64,000 bases of DNA from an uncultured Acidimicrobiales bacterium (GTDB lineage Bacteria; Actinomycetota; Acidimicrobiia; Acidimicrobiales; Aldehydirespiratoraceae). The position numbers and the translations under genes were made by a program. The stretch covers positions 880,277 through 944,276 of the forward strand of contig CATQHS010000001.1 of the NCBI GenBank assembly GCA_958296055.1, given 5' to 3'. The notes under the pieces are model-generated. The model ran no database searches. It worked only from the letters and a program-made list of their open reading frames with translations, and had not been told where the DNA came from. Positions 52,578-61,673 of the stretch are shown here, piece by piece; positions within the stretch are counted from its first letter, which is position 1, and every line of letters starts with the position of its first letter.

Positions 52578-53809
52578 CAATCCATGGACCGGTCGGTCCG
52601 CAGGGCCTCCAGCAGCATCGGCGCCGCCTCGGGCTCGGCGGCCAGCACCTGCTGCCACGAGGGGTTGAGGACCGGCCCCCGCCGGCGGGACAGGTGCCGC
52701 CGCCCGGCGGCGTCCACCGCCCCGGCGAACACCGCGGCCGCGCTCTCCTCAGCGGAGATGTCGATCCGGTAGCCGTTCAGCTCGGCGTCGTTGGCGTAGT
52801 GGCGGATCAGTTCCTTGGCCCTGATCCGGTATTCGTCGCCCGTCCGGGCCAGCCGGTCCCGGTCCAGGGGCCCGATCCCGGCAGCAGCCCCGGCGGCGGC
52901 CAGGCCGTCGAGGACGGTGGCGGTCACGTCGATGCTCACCTTGTGCAGGCCGCCGGTGGGGTCGTCGGCCGAGAGGTCCTGGTGCTTGTGGTCGTAGGTC
53001 CGGGCCACGTCCACCTGGCAGATCGAGGACAGGTCGCAGCGGCGGTAGACCTCGGTGAGGATCCCGATCTCCAGGCCCCAGTGGTCGGGGATGCGCAGGC
53101 CCGCCGCGGTGGCCGCGTCCATGGCTGACTCCCCGGCTAGGGGGTAACGGAAAGAGCCGAGGTAGCGCAGGTACCGGCAGTCGCCGACCACGGCCCGCAG
53201 CGCCTCCAGCAGCGGCCCCATCAGCAGCCGGGTCACCCGACCCCCGAGGCGGCCCTCGGTGACCCGGGCGTAGAAGCCCTTGGCGTAGCGGTACCCGAAC
53301 GACGGGTGCGCCACCGGGTAGGCGAGCCGGGCCAGCAGCGACCGGTCGTAGCCGACGATGTCGGCGTCGTGGAGGGCCACCACCTCGGCCCGGCCCTGGG
53401 CCAGGACCGCCCCCAGGCAGTACCAGACGTTGCGGCCCTTGCCCGCTCCGGCCGGCGCTAGCCCCCGAGCGGCGAGGCGCTCATGCACCCGGCCTAGGGC
53501 GGGCCCGTCGTTCCAGACGACGTCGTGGTCTTGAGGCAGGCGGCCGAAGAGCCGACGAGCGCGCCGGTAGCCGTCCTCGTCGGCCTCGTCCAGCCCCACC
53601 AGCACGTAGTCGAGCCAGTCGGCCCCGGCCAGCTCCGACACCATGGCGTCGAGGGCGGGCGAGCCGACCTCCGAGCACAGGCAGGGGATGATCAGGGCGA
53701 CGGGCCGTTCCGGGGCCCAGGCCCGCAGGTCCCGCTCGAAGCTCTCGGCGGACCGATGCCCGATGTCGTGCAGGGTGGGCACGACCCCGGTCTGGCTGAA
53801 GTCCGCCAC
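52574..53809 (-). CDS. gpgS: Glucosyl-3-phosphoglycerate synthase
   Basis: The protein is a GT-A glycosyltransferase of 411 residues from the GTG at 53809 (VADFSQTGVVPTLHDIG). It has LIIPCLCSEV near the start, the donor-binding VALHDADIVGYD (DxD-type) and a YAKGFYARV acceptor loop, and ends with helices typical of GpgS. It joins glucose to 3-phosphoglycerate, the first step to glucosylglycerate and methylglucose lipopolysaccharides. Upstream in-frame residues to 53869 show no family similarity. Confidence 0.88.
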   Translation of the reverse strand: MADFSQTGVVPTLHDIGHRSAESFERDLRAWAPERPVALIIPCLCSEVGSPALDAMVSELAGADWLDYVLVGLDEADEDGYRRARRLFGRLPQDHDVVWNDGPALGRVHERLAARGLAPAGAGKGRNVWYCLGAVLAQGRAEVVALHDADIVGYDRSLLARLAYPVAHPSFGYRYAKGFYARVTEGRLGGRVTRLLMGPLLEALRAVVGDCRYLRYLGSFRYPLAGESAMDAATAAGLRIPDHWGLEIGILTEVYRRCDLSSICQVDVARTYDHKHQDLSADDPTGGLHKVSIDVTATVLDGLAAAGAAAGIGPLDRDRLARTGDEYRIRAKELIRHYANDAELNGYRIDISAEESAAAVFAGAVDAAGRRHLSRRRGPVLNPSWQQVLAAEPEAAPMLLEALRTDRSMDW

Positions 53810-53919
53810 GGCGCCAGTCTCGCACGACGACGGGGCGATCCAACCTCCGGGCGGACAACGCGGGCCCACGGCCTCGAGCTGAGGGTGTAGGCTCTATCCA
53901 CCCCCGTGTCCCCGCCTGA

Positions 53920-53925
53920 TACAAT
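53920..53925 (+). promoter_or_regulatory. Candidate -10 element for the 54-60.6 kb operon
   Basis: TACAAT lies 63 bases upstream of the first ATG, in a short AT-rich patch (GATACAATAAAATTGCCC) that begins where the GC-rich gpgS upstream sequence ends. No convincing -35 is visible at 17-19 bases. It is probably the start of the transcript that covers the five-gene operon. Confidence 0.35.
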
Positions 53926-53987
53926 AAAATTGCCCTAATAGTCAGAGCCCGCCCGCGTCCCACCACCGAGCAGAAAGCAACGTAGTG

Positions 53988-55517
53988 ATGAAAATCTCTG
54001 ACCTAATGTTTGAGGCACAGAGCGGTCAACTCCAGATTCCAAGATTTCAACGCGGCTGGGTGTGGACGAAGAAACAAGTACTCAAATTCTTCGAATCCTT
54101 GTACAAGGGGTATCCCGTTGGCACATTGATCATATGGCCGAGCAAGCGAGATGGCCATTCTATACGTAGTGTGATTGACGGTCAACAAAGATTGACAACA
54201 CTCTATGGCATTATCAATGGAGAGACACCGCCTTGGTTCAAAGATGAAACAAGCAGCTCATTGCAAGATCTTATGTTCAATGTAGATTCCGAAGAATTCA
54301 AGTATAAGATAAGAGATATGACTGATAATCCTCTGTGGGTTGATGTCACTAAGTTATTTCATATAGGACTCAGAGGATGGGCAGAAGAATATAGGAATAC
54401 TTTTGGAAAAGACGCAGAAGTTTCTTACTACGAAAACGTAGCAGATCTCCTAAAAATCCGCGAACGAGATCTGCATATAGATAGACTTCCAGATAATATA
54501 AACCCAGAAGAAGCGGCTGTAGTCTTTCGTATAGTTAATCGCGAAGGAACCAGGGTCACTGAAGGAGACCTTGTTCTAGGGCAGTTGAGTCTGAAATGGG
54601 ACGATGCCAGAGAGCAAATCAACGAAGTTCTCGAAAAATGGAGAAACAATGGCTACACAATATCTCTCGAATGGCTTCTGCATGCAATGTCTGCCAGACT
54701 AGGTGGGAGAATAAATTTCGAAGAAGTACTTACAAAAGAACGTACAGAAATAATAAGTGCCTTTGAAATAGTAACTCACAGTACTTCAGAAATTCTAGAT
54801 AGGCTTAGAGATATTCTGGGACTCGATTCAACTACCTCTACTGCTATCAACAACGGTTTAATTGTTGTCATAATTAATCAGATCATGGTAGAGCAGAAAG
54901 ATCAAAGTCGAGAATTGATAGGATGGTGGCTACTGAGCACTCTATTCGATCGTTGGAAAGGAGATATACGCAACCGAACAAATAAGGACTTAGAGATAAT
55001 CATGTCTGGAAGAGGGTTACACGGGTTAATTGAAGAGCTTTATAACACAACGCCCTACCTTGATCTGAGGCCCAATGCATTCAAAAAGACGCGATCTTCA
55101 AAGTCTCATTATAGGCTGCTGCTCACTCTAACTCGGCGTCGCGGATCTAAGGATTTGAGTTCAGGGATATCTCTATCTTTTTCACAGATTAGTGAACATT
55201 CCAAACTTGAAGCTCATCACATTTTTCCACGTAAGCTTCTAAGTAATAATGGCTTCGAAAAATCGAATATCGACCAATTAGCCAATCTAGCGTTCATTAC
55301 TAAGGGTACTAATCTGCGGATCGGATCGCGCTCACCAGATGAATACTTGCCTCAACTTGAAGAATCCCATCCGGGGGTTCTTGAATCGCAGTGGATTCCT
55401 CAGAACCCTCATCTCTGGACAGTAGATAAGTACCTAGAATTTTTGGAAGAACGAAGCGATCTTCTTGCTGATGTAGCGAACGAATTCTTGCGTGACCTAA
55501 TCGGTGATTACTATTAA
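53988..55517 (+). CDS. DUF262-DUF1524 (GmrSD/SspE-like) protein
   Basis: The 509-residue protein joins a DUF262 domain (IPRFQRGWVWTKKQVLKFFE, then VIDGQQRLTTLYG near residue 64) to a C-terminal DUF1524 HNH nuclease (LEAHHIFPRKLLSNN near residue 410, then NIDQLANLAFI). The DGQQR motif binds and hydrolyses nucleotides in GmrSD and in the phosphorothioate-sensing effector SspE. This domain order is that of SspE, so the protein may restrict phage DNA by reading the mark laid by the sspABCD-like genes 18 kb away, or it may serve its own operon. I chose the ATG at 53988 over the GTG three bases earlier. Confidence 0.86.
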   Translation: MKISDLMFEAQSGQLQIPRFQRGWVWTKKQVLKFFESLYKGYPVGTLIIWPSKRDGHSIRSVIDGQQRLTTLYGIINGETPPWFKDETSSSLQDLMFNVDSEEFKYKIRDMTDNPLWVDVTKLFHIGLRGWAEEYRNTFGKDAEVSYYENVADLLKIRERDLHIDRLPDNINPEEAAVVFRIVNREGTRVTEGDLVLGQLSLKWDDAREQINEVLEKWRNNGYTISLEWLLHAMSARLGGRINFEEVLTKERTEIISAFEIVTHSTSEILDRLRDILGLDSTTSTAINNGLIVVIINQIMVEQKDQSRELIGWWLLSTLFDRWKGDIRNRTNKDLEIIMSGRGLHGLIEELYNTTPYLDLRPNAFKKTRSSKSHYRLLLTLTRRRGSKDLSSGISLSFSQISEHSKLEAHHIFPRKLLSNNGFEKSNIDQLANLAFITKGTNLRIGSRSPDEYLPQLEESHPGVLESQWIPQNPHLWTVDKYLEFLEERSDLLADVANEFLRDLIGDYY

Positions 55518-55596
55518 GGAGTCTCAGTGTCACACCCTTGTGCCATAATTGCATAACATAACATTCACAGTACGTCAAGGCAGAAAGGCAGCAACG

Positions 55597-56895
55597 ATGG
55601 CAACCGTGATAGCAATCCCGACAAGGACTCGCACACCCCCGAAGCTCAATATGATTAACTATCGTTCACCAGAGCACGCTGATGTACCGCATATAGCGAG
55701 CTTTTCGGGTGGGCGCTCATCAGCAGCACTCACATTTATGGCGGCAGACCAAGGTCTTCTGCAACCAGAAAGAGGGGACATTGTTCTGTTCGCCAACACA
55801 TCAGCAGAGCACCCTGGGACCTACGAGTTTGCAGCTCGATGCAAGGAAAAATTGGAAACCGACTTCGGGCTGCCGTGCTTCTGGTTCGAGTTCTGCACTG
55901 TCGAAGACGCTTGGCGTGGCGAATATCGGCGCAAAGCGTCATATCGCCTAGTAAAGCCAATACCCATCGAACAAGATGCAGACGGATACCGGTCATCAGG
56001 TGAGTTGTTTGAGGAGCTAGTATGCTTACAAGGCATGCTACCCAATCCCCATTCTCGTACCTGCACCGCGAAATTGAAGCTATACCCTTCACATGAACTG
56101 TTGAGTGAGTGGCTAGGTCGCACGGAGGGACCAGTGCATTCAGGCCATCATTGGGCTAGTAGCGGCCATGGTAGACTCGTAGATCCTGTTCATGTCGCTG
56201 AACTCTACGTCAAGAATGGGGGAACGGCATCTAAAGAATCCGTTCTTCGCCGCGCCGAGCATCTAGCTACTCTACCCGCGGCACGGCCTACCCAGCGTTG
56301 GCAGGAGTTTACCACAACTCACTTACCCATAGAAACTTACCCAACTACTAGACCTGCTCCGATGCGTGGAGCTAATGCGGCTTTACACGTCCGACTCTTA
56401 GGACTACGTGCCGACGAACCTAACCGAGTTGGGCGTGTGTTATCTCGCACTCTTTTTGCTGAAGGTGCTACTACTGTGGCTTGCACGGTTAAAACACAAC
56501 CACCAGGTGAGCGACCTTACTTCCCGTTGTTTGACGCTGGCATCACTGCCGAAGATGTCGCCCAGTATTGGAAGCAACAAGGTGACCTAGACCTTGACAT
56601 TCCGCAAGGTGCAGGGAACTGCGTTTTTTGCTTCATGAAGGGCACTAAGCAACTGGTAACCTTAGCTTCTAGCCAAGATGTACGTAGACTCCCAAATACT
56701 CCTACAGATATCGACTGGTGGGCCGATCTCGAAAGACGCCACCTCCGCACTGCACCAAAACGAAACGGTGATGGAAAATCACACTTTGGCTTCTTCGGGG
56801 TAAACGATGCGTTATTTGCAGATTTAATCAACGAAAGCTACACTCCAAATGGTAGATACGCGTACGGTACCCCAGCCTGTGACTGTACAGACTGA
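55597..56895 (+). CDS. PAPS-reductase-family PP-loop protein
   Basis: The 432-residue protein has a modified PP-loop, FSGGRSSAALTF (SGGRSS instead of SGGKDS), near residue 36. A cysteine appears in SRTCTAKLK, and a C-terminal cysteine pair, CVFCFMKG, near 342 parallels CYFCFYQR of the SspD-like protein. The protein ends with CDCTD. This suggests an ATP-using sulfur-transfer or nucleotide-activating enzyme. It is longer than SspD/DndC by about 150 residues. Start is the ATG at 55597 with AAAGG upstream. No desulfurase gene accompanies it here. Confidence 0.82.
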   Translation: MATVIAIPTRTRTPPKLNMINYRSPEHADVPHIASFSGGRSSAALTFMAADQGLLQPERGDIVLFANTSAEHPGTYEFAARCKEKLETDFGLPCFWFEFCTVEDAWRGEYRRKASYRLVKPIPIEQDADGYRSSGELFEELVCLQGMLPNPHSRTCTAKLKLYPSHELLSEWLGRTEGPVHSGHHWASSGHGRLVDPVHVAELYVKNGGTASKESVLRRAEHLATLPAARPTQRWQEFTTTHLPIETYPTTRPAPMRGANAALHVRLLGLRADEPNRVGRVLSRTLFAEGATTVACTVKTQPPGERPYFPLFDAGITAEDVAQYWKQQGDLDLDIPQGAGNCVFCFMKGTKQLVTLASSQDVRRLPNTPTDIDWWADLERRHLRTAPKRNGDGKSHFGFFGVNDALFADLINESYTPNGRYAYGTPACDCTD

Positions 56896-56917
56896 CCGGA
56901 AAGGGAGCTTTTTGTAA

Positions 56918-58828
56918 ATGAACATTGGCGACGCTGACCTATACTTCGGTCCCACACATCAGCCGGTTGGCTTCACTAATAGTGCGCTCGCTCAATATGA
57001 CGGCTCTGCTGAGCCCATAGTTCGAGAGTTGATACAGAACAGCATTGACGCCGCTTACCATGCAAATAAGGAAGTTGCAGATGTAAGATTCATTATTACC
57101 GAAGTTCCAAGCACCGAATTACCCGGATGGTCTACCTATAAGAATGTATTACATCAAGCTCTACAATATCGAAAGATATGGCACAGTGGCCATCCATCTC
57201 ATGATGAAGAAATGATCACCTCTCGTATGAAACGAGTAAGCGAACAGGAACTGATCCCCCTTCTACTATGCATCGATAACGGTTGTGGCCTAAGTGGAAA
57301 ACGCATGGATAGATTACTTACTCCTGGTAACACTGATAAAGGTGAGGGTGGTGCTGGTTCTTATGGGTTAGGGCATCATGCTGCATTTGGTGCATCCAAT
57401 CTACGCTATGTACTATACGCTTCTCAAAACAGAAATAAATCTGGTTCTATTGAGTCCGTCAACTCCGGTCACGCTATTTTAGCCAGTCATGGTACTGGCA
57501 AACCTATATGCGCTGCTGATGGATACTGGTTCAGTTCAGGGTCAGAAGAATATGCCTTCGATGGTAGTTGTGAATCCTATCCAGATACACCACCATTGCT
57601 CTTATCTGATTACTTGAACAGTAAACAAACAGGCACAGTTGTATGCATGGTTGGATTCAACGACTTCAACCGTAATAAAAGCGACCCAACATCCGTAGAG
57701 TCGATATGTCGAGTAGCAGCTTCTAACTTTTCAGATGCAATTCATAACGAACAATTGACGATCACCGTTAGAGATAAAAGAGATAATACAGTCGCGTCTG
57801 TAACTCCTTCTGATCTTGGCAAGATATTGGGACCACATTCTCATAACAAGCGAGCTTCAAAACAAGGACAAATCAACGGCGAAATAGCTTTCAATGCTTG
57901 GAAAACTATAAGTTATGGTCTAAAGATTCGCGGCGCTAGCGAACAAATTCGATGGCGCAGGTTGGAAGGGTCTGAACAGCTTCGGACACGTGTCCACTTA
58001 TTCCGCAAGGGCATGTGGATCACTTCAATGGCACCCGGATTGCAAGCAAACAACTTCTCAGATGTGTGGCCATTTGACGCCGTACTATCATTAGAAGATG
58101 GTCCATTGGAGCGACTTGTCCGCAACGCGGAAGGTCCAGAGCATCGTGGAATCGATAGAAAACGATTGAACAGAGAAGATCAGAAACAGCTCAATGAGTT
58201 GATCGCTCAAGTCGCAAATCATTTGCGCGTTGCCGTAGGTGAACGAGACGACACTACAGAGTTTATACCTGCTGGATTTGCTATAGTGGCAGGTCATCAG
58301 ATCCAAAGAGCCGAACGTATCCGACGTCCACGTACACGAGCTGGTGGCGGAAACAAGCAAGACAACGTGAACGTAGGTGAAAAAGAAGGCGACAGCGACT
58401 CCAAGCGCAAGACCCCGCGTCGTCGAGGAACACCTCAACCTGGCTCTACTCCCCGCTATCGTACTGCACTGCGATTAGACGGGACATCAGTAATCGAAGC
58501 ACTTATAGAGTACGACGAAGAGATCGGAAAACAGTCAGAGATAGGAATCCGAGTTCGTGCCGTATCCGGTGCTGATGGAACCTGCGAAAAACCCTTACCG
58601 GATACTTACTTGGAACTTGTAAGTGTAAGCGATCACGAAAGGGGTATAAATAACACGGCTAGCGATTCCGGTAATGATTTAGAATTGACATTACCGGCTG
58701 TCTCGGGATCACGCACCATAAAAGTTGAACTAGCGTCGCCTACTACTAACCCACATCTTCTAGAACTGGATATTGTCAAGCGCACTCCCAAAAATGACAA
58801 AGAGCTACCTACTGGAGAGGACTCATGA
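56918..58828 (+). CDS. GHKL (Hsp90/MutL-type) ATPase, defence-associated
   Basis: The 636-residue protein has the GHKL N box VRELIQNSIDAAYHANKE (about 36-53), the DNGCGLSG motif (about 120) and GSYGLGHHAAFGA (about 146), which together bind ATP. The middle is mixed alpha/beta. A basic linker (about 470-510) precedes a C-terminal beta-rich domain. Similar GHKL ATPases occur in several defence systems next to nucleases. It starts behind AAAGGGAG and overlaps the next gene by ATGA. I do not recognise the exact family. Confidence 0.82.
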   Translation: MNIGDADLYFGPTHQPVGFTNSALAQYDGSAEPIVRELIQNSIDAAYHANKEVADVRFIITEVPSTELPGWSTYKNVLHQALQYRKIWHSGHPSHDEEMITSRMKRVSEQELIPLLLCIDNGCGLSGKRMDRLLTPGNTDKGEGGAGSYGLGHHAAFGASNLRYVLYASQNRNKSGSIESVNSGHAILASHGTGKPICAADGYWFSSGSEEYAFDGSCESYPDTPPLLLSDYLNSKQTGTVVCMVGFNDFNRNKSDPTSVESICRVAASNFSDAIHNEQLTITVRDKRDNTVASVTPSDLGKILGPHSHNKRASKQGQINGEIAFNAWKTISYGLKIRGASEQIRWRRLEGSEQLRTRVHLFRKGMWITSMAPGLQANNFSDVWPFDAVLSLEDGPLERLVRNAEGPEHRGIDRKRLNREDQKQLNELIAQVANHLRVAVGERDDTTEFIPAGFAIVAGHQIQRAERIRRPRTRAGGGNKQDNVNVGEKEGDSDSKRKTPRRRGTPQPGSTPRYRTALRLDGTSVIEALIEYDEEIGKQSEIGIRVRAVSGADGTCEKPLPDTYLELVSVSDHERGINNTASDSGNDLELTLPAVSGSRTIKVELASPTTNPHLLELDIVKRTPKNDKELPTGEDS

Positions 58829-59613
58829 TTACTGTGCGTCATCCTGTTCTAATGGAAGATGCTTCACGGTTAGAGTGGACCAGTGCTCGTTACGAAGTAC
58901 ACGTAGAAGTTAAGGGTAGCCACGTCTACATCGTACATAAGCTGTATGATGCAGACGAATTAGTTGAGCTAATTCGTAACGGAAATGCCGAATGGGTGAC
59001 AGAGTTACGATGCCCTAAAACTCTCTTAAGCCGTCAAGAATGCTCGGGCGAACCTGAGCAGGTAATCGACTTGACTGCTGAAGATATCTTAGGAGAGGCA
59101 TTTATAATTCCTGGTCTTGTCGCTACACAAGAAATTGAATTATTGTCGTCAGGGAATTTGAATAATTTTGTGTGGCCACTTGGCTTGAAGGTGCTCGTGC
59201 CCGCCGGTTGGTGGCTAGCTAGAGGAGAGCCTCGAACCACCAAACCCCTCACAGCATCATTGGTTAGGTTTTACCGCGATCTAAGGGGCCAACTCGAGCC
59301 TGGACAGATGTCAGTAACAGAAGAAGCAGACGGTGACGATCCGTATTTCGGTGTGACTTTGGCCGGGGACCTATATGACGAACGAAGAGACTGTCGTGAT
59401 GTACAGATCTCAGGTCTGATCGCAGCGTGTGGAATGCTACCTAAGAGTTCTATGGCTGACAACGGTGATAACGCTGATCATCCTATCACTTTGCGTCTGC
59501 ACGCCGCTCTTGAGGAGGCGGGCATTGATTGGAATGGCTACTCTTATGACCCGGCGCTAGCTGCTACAGTGTTAGAAGAGTTTTATGTAATGACAGAGAG
59601 TGTAGAAGATTGA
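58825..59613 (+). CDS. Unknown operon protein (262 residues)
   Basis: The start overlaps the GHKL gene stop as ATGA, and the stop overlaps the next start as TTGA. The sequence is mixed alpha/beta and acidic, with WPLGLKVLVPAGWWLARGEPR as the most distinctive part. No catalytic motif, membrane helix or metal site is evident. The overlaps on both sides suggest it makes a fixed complex with its neighbours. Confidence 0.72.
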   Translation: MITVRHPVLMEDASRLEWTSARYEVHVEVKGSHVYIVHKLYDADELVELIRNGNAEWVTELRCPKTLLSRQECSGEPEQVIDLTAEDILGEAFIIPGLVATQEIELLSSGNLNNFVWPLGLKVLVPAGWWLARGEPRTTKPLTASLVRFYRDLRGQLEPGQMSVTEEADGDDPYFGVTLAGDLYDERRDCRDVQISGLIAACGMLPKSSMADNGDNADHPITLRLHAALEEAGIDWNGYSYDPALAATVLEEFYVMTESVED

Positions 59614-60587
59614 GCAGACCACTAGAAAATCTGGTAGATCGTACAATCTACGAGGGTTGGCAAAAGTCAATTATTTACGAAAAAAATCGCTTCCCTGATC
59701 AAGAAAGTGATGAAGCCGTAAGCAAACGTCAAAGTGTGATGGAGAAGCAAGATCGTTTAGCCGATGCCGTGAACACTGGGTGGGCCAAAACCGCACAATA
59801 CCTTTTTGAGGAGTTAGATATCAAGGATAAAGACCGCGCACTAAGCGATGTGCCGGAATTACCAAACCCATTGACGACCGGAGAAATGAACCATTTGCCA
59901 GCACACGCGGAACGCGAGTTAGCAATGCGACTGCACGATTCACTCACCCGAGCGGAAGCGGCCGAACCAGCAATATGGACATTATGTCATGCAGTATGGA
60001 TTCACCGTGGCATGTTTGATAGAAATCTGTCAGAAGTCTTCTTTGAAGGCCCTAAGGCTAATACATCAGAAGCGCGGACTAGAAATTTTCTGCGACGCAC
60101 CGGTGGGCTCAACCGCGTGCGGGGTAAAACATCTCCACTCGTCGACTGCCCAATCTCAGCAGCATGGTGGCGTTACTACATTGCAGGTGAAGTGAGCGAG
60201 ATCGCTCAAGGCGAGGGCATGATTATATCTGTAGAAGTAGCGCACAATACTCTACGGATCAGAGAGATCTGGGAAAACTTGGTGACGATGTCGCTCAAAC
60301 AAGTTACTTCAGTATGTGCACCGCGGGCACGAGCAGCAATCGTTACGGTTCTGGAACGACATTGCACATCCATGCCCCACCGCGTAATGCGAGCACAAGT
60401 TCAGGGAGCAATCCGTGAATTAGCGCGCTTCGGTCATACGCACAGCCTTTGGCATATACCTTGGGGGCAACTCATTAATGCGGTACGAGAAGGAGTAGAG
60501 AATGCTAACATTAGCGGAAGCATGATATTTGATGATTCTAATACTGACACCGAAGATTTGCCTCAACTAGAAGCAGATGACACTTAG
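59610..60587 (+). CDS. DUF6339-like protein
   Basis: The 325-residue protein is mostly helical. The central part, AIWTLCHAVWIHRGMFDRNL, then an arginine-rich FLRRTGGLNRVRGKTSPL and CPISAAWWRYYIAGE, resembles the pattern I associate with DUF6339 proteins that sit beside GHKL ATPases in defence islands. That match is from memory and unverified. TTG start at 59610 with TTGA overlap. It is the last gene of the operon; a 10-bp inverted repeat flanks the gap after it. Confidence 0.65.
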   Translation: MSRPLENLVDRTIYEGWQKSIIYEKNRFPDQESDEAVSKRQSVMEKQDRLADAVNTGWAKTAQYLFEELDIKDKDRALSDVPELPNPLTTGEMNHLPAHAERELAMRLHDSLTRAEAAEPAIWTLCHAVWIHRGMFDRNLSEVFFEGPKANTSEARTRNFLRRTGGLNRVRGKTSPLVDCPISAAWWRYYIAGEVSEIAQGEGMIISVEVAHNTLRIREIWENLVTMSLKQVTSVCAPRARAAIVTVLERHCTSMPHRVMRAQVQGAIRELARFGHTHSLWHIPWGQLINAVREGVENANISGSMIFDDSNTDTEDLPQLEADDT

Positions 60588-60591
60588 AGGG

Positions 60592-60661
60592 CGCACAGAT
60601 AAGGCCATGGATTCACGCGTTATCACTGCTCATACGCATTTGGACTTCATCTATCTGTGCG
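60592..60661. repeat. 10-bp inverted repeat at the right edge of the AT-rich operon
   Basis: CGCACAGATA (60592-60601) and TATCTGTGCG (60652-60661) are perfect inverted copies separated by 50 bp, just after the last gene of the operon. The loop is too long for a typical terminator. It may mark an insertion boundary or be a weak long hairpin. Confidence 0.5.
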
Positions 60662-60683
60662 GCTTCTTAGAGTGCTTTTTGTC

Positions 60684-61673
60684 ATGAGCGATCTCCCAAC
60701 CCCCGACTGGTACACCGACCCCGAGGACGACCGCCAGTACCGGTACTGGGACGGCGAGAGGTGGACCGAGCACCACGCCCCCCGCCACATCGACAACAAG
60801 CCGAGGCCGACGGGCAAGCTGATCAGCGACTCCGTCTCGATGATCCGGCGCCACTGGCGGGTCTACGCCGTCGTGATCGGAGTGGCGGCGGCGATCTCGG
60901 CCGTGATCTCCGAGATGAGCTTCCGGCTTCAAGTCGGTGCGTTGGACAGATTCCTGGGCAGAGAACTGGACGAGATCGTGGCTCAGTTCTCCTCACCCGA
61001 TTTCGATCCGAGTTCGCCGGAGGGCCAGGAGTTCTTCGACTCCATCCGGGTCGATCTGAGCTGGTGGGCGGCGGGTCAGGCGGCTCTGGGGCTGCTGATC
61101 ACCCTATTGGCCCCCCTGTTCGGGCTGGCGGTCATATCCAGGGCCGTGGTCGCCGACCTCCTGGGCCGCGCCCCGACCGCGGGCGACGCCTTCCGGGGCG
61201 GGCTGGTCCGCCTGGGCAGAGTCGTGGGCGTGTGGCTTCAGATCGTCGTGGCCATAGCAGCCGTGCCGATCGTGATGGTGGCGATAGTGGTGTGGACCGG
61301 AGGGTCATACATCCTTTTCTTGCTGATCATCCCGCTGGTTGTGGCCGCCCTGGTCTTCTTCATCGTCGCTTTGCCCGTTATGGGCCTCGCTCCGGTGACG
61401 GCCGCCGTCGCCCCCAAGACGCCATCGCTGCGGTACACCATCTCGCTGGTGAAAAGGGCCTTCTGGCCCATTTTCGGACGGCTCCTCCTGATAACTCTCC
61501 TAGCTTTGGTGCTCGCCTTGGCCTTCAGTCTGGCGATGCTCTCCATACCCGGGGATTCGCTGATCCACACCATTGTGAGCAGCACCCTGGCTAGTGCGGT
61601 GGGGCTAGCCGCCACCATCCCGATAGTGCTCGTCTACCGCGATCTCGGCGGCGAGATCGCTCCCAACCCATGA
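60684..61673 (+). CDS. DUF2510 membrane protein (paralogue 1)
   Basis: The protein begins with a DUF2510 motif (PDWYTDPEDDRQYRYWDGERW, residues about 6-26). A basic stretch and a membrane region of about six helices follow. DUF2510 motifs are common at the cytoplasmic N-terminus of actinobacterial membrane proteins. The helical part resembles generic glycerophosphoryl/YciC-like membrane families. Start is the ATG at 60684, after sequence TGCTTTTTGTC. It overlaps its paralogue by four bases (ATGA). Confidence 0.8.
   Translation: MSDLPTPDWYTDPEDDRQYRYWDGERWTEHHAPRHIDNKPRPTGKLISDSVSMIRRHWRVYAVVIGVAAAISAVISEMSFRLQVGALDRFLGRELDEIVAQFSSPDFDPSSPEGQEFFDSIRVDLSWWAAGQAALGLLITLLAPLFGLAVISRAVVADLLGRAPTAGDAFRGGLVRLGRVVGVWLQIVVAIAAVPIVMVAIVVWTGGSYILFLLIIPLVVAALVFFIVALPVMGLAPVTAAVAPKTPSLRYTISLVKRAFWPIFGRLLLITLLALVLALAFSLAMLSIPGDSLIHTIVSSTLASAVGLAATIPIVLVYRDLGGEIAPNP

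Noticed and set aside
53988-60587. Assignment to the mza system because of the GHKL ATPase
   Set aside because: No Z1-domain or AIPR protein is present, and the PP-loop and DUF262/DUF1524 proteins do not belong to that set.
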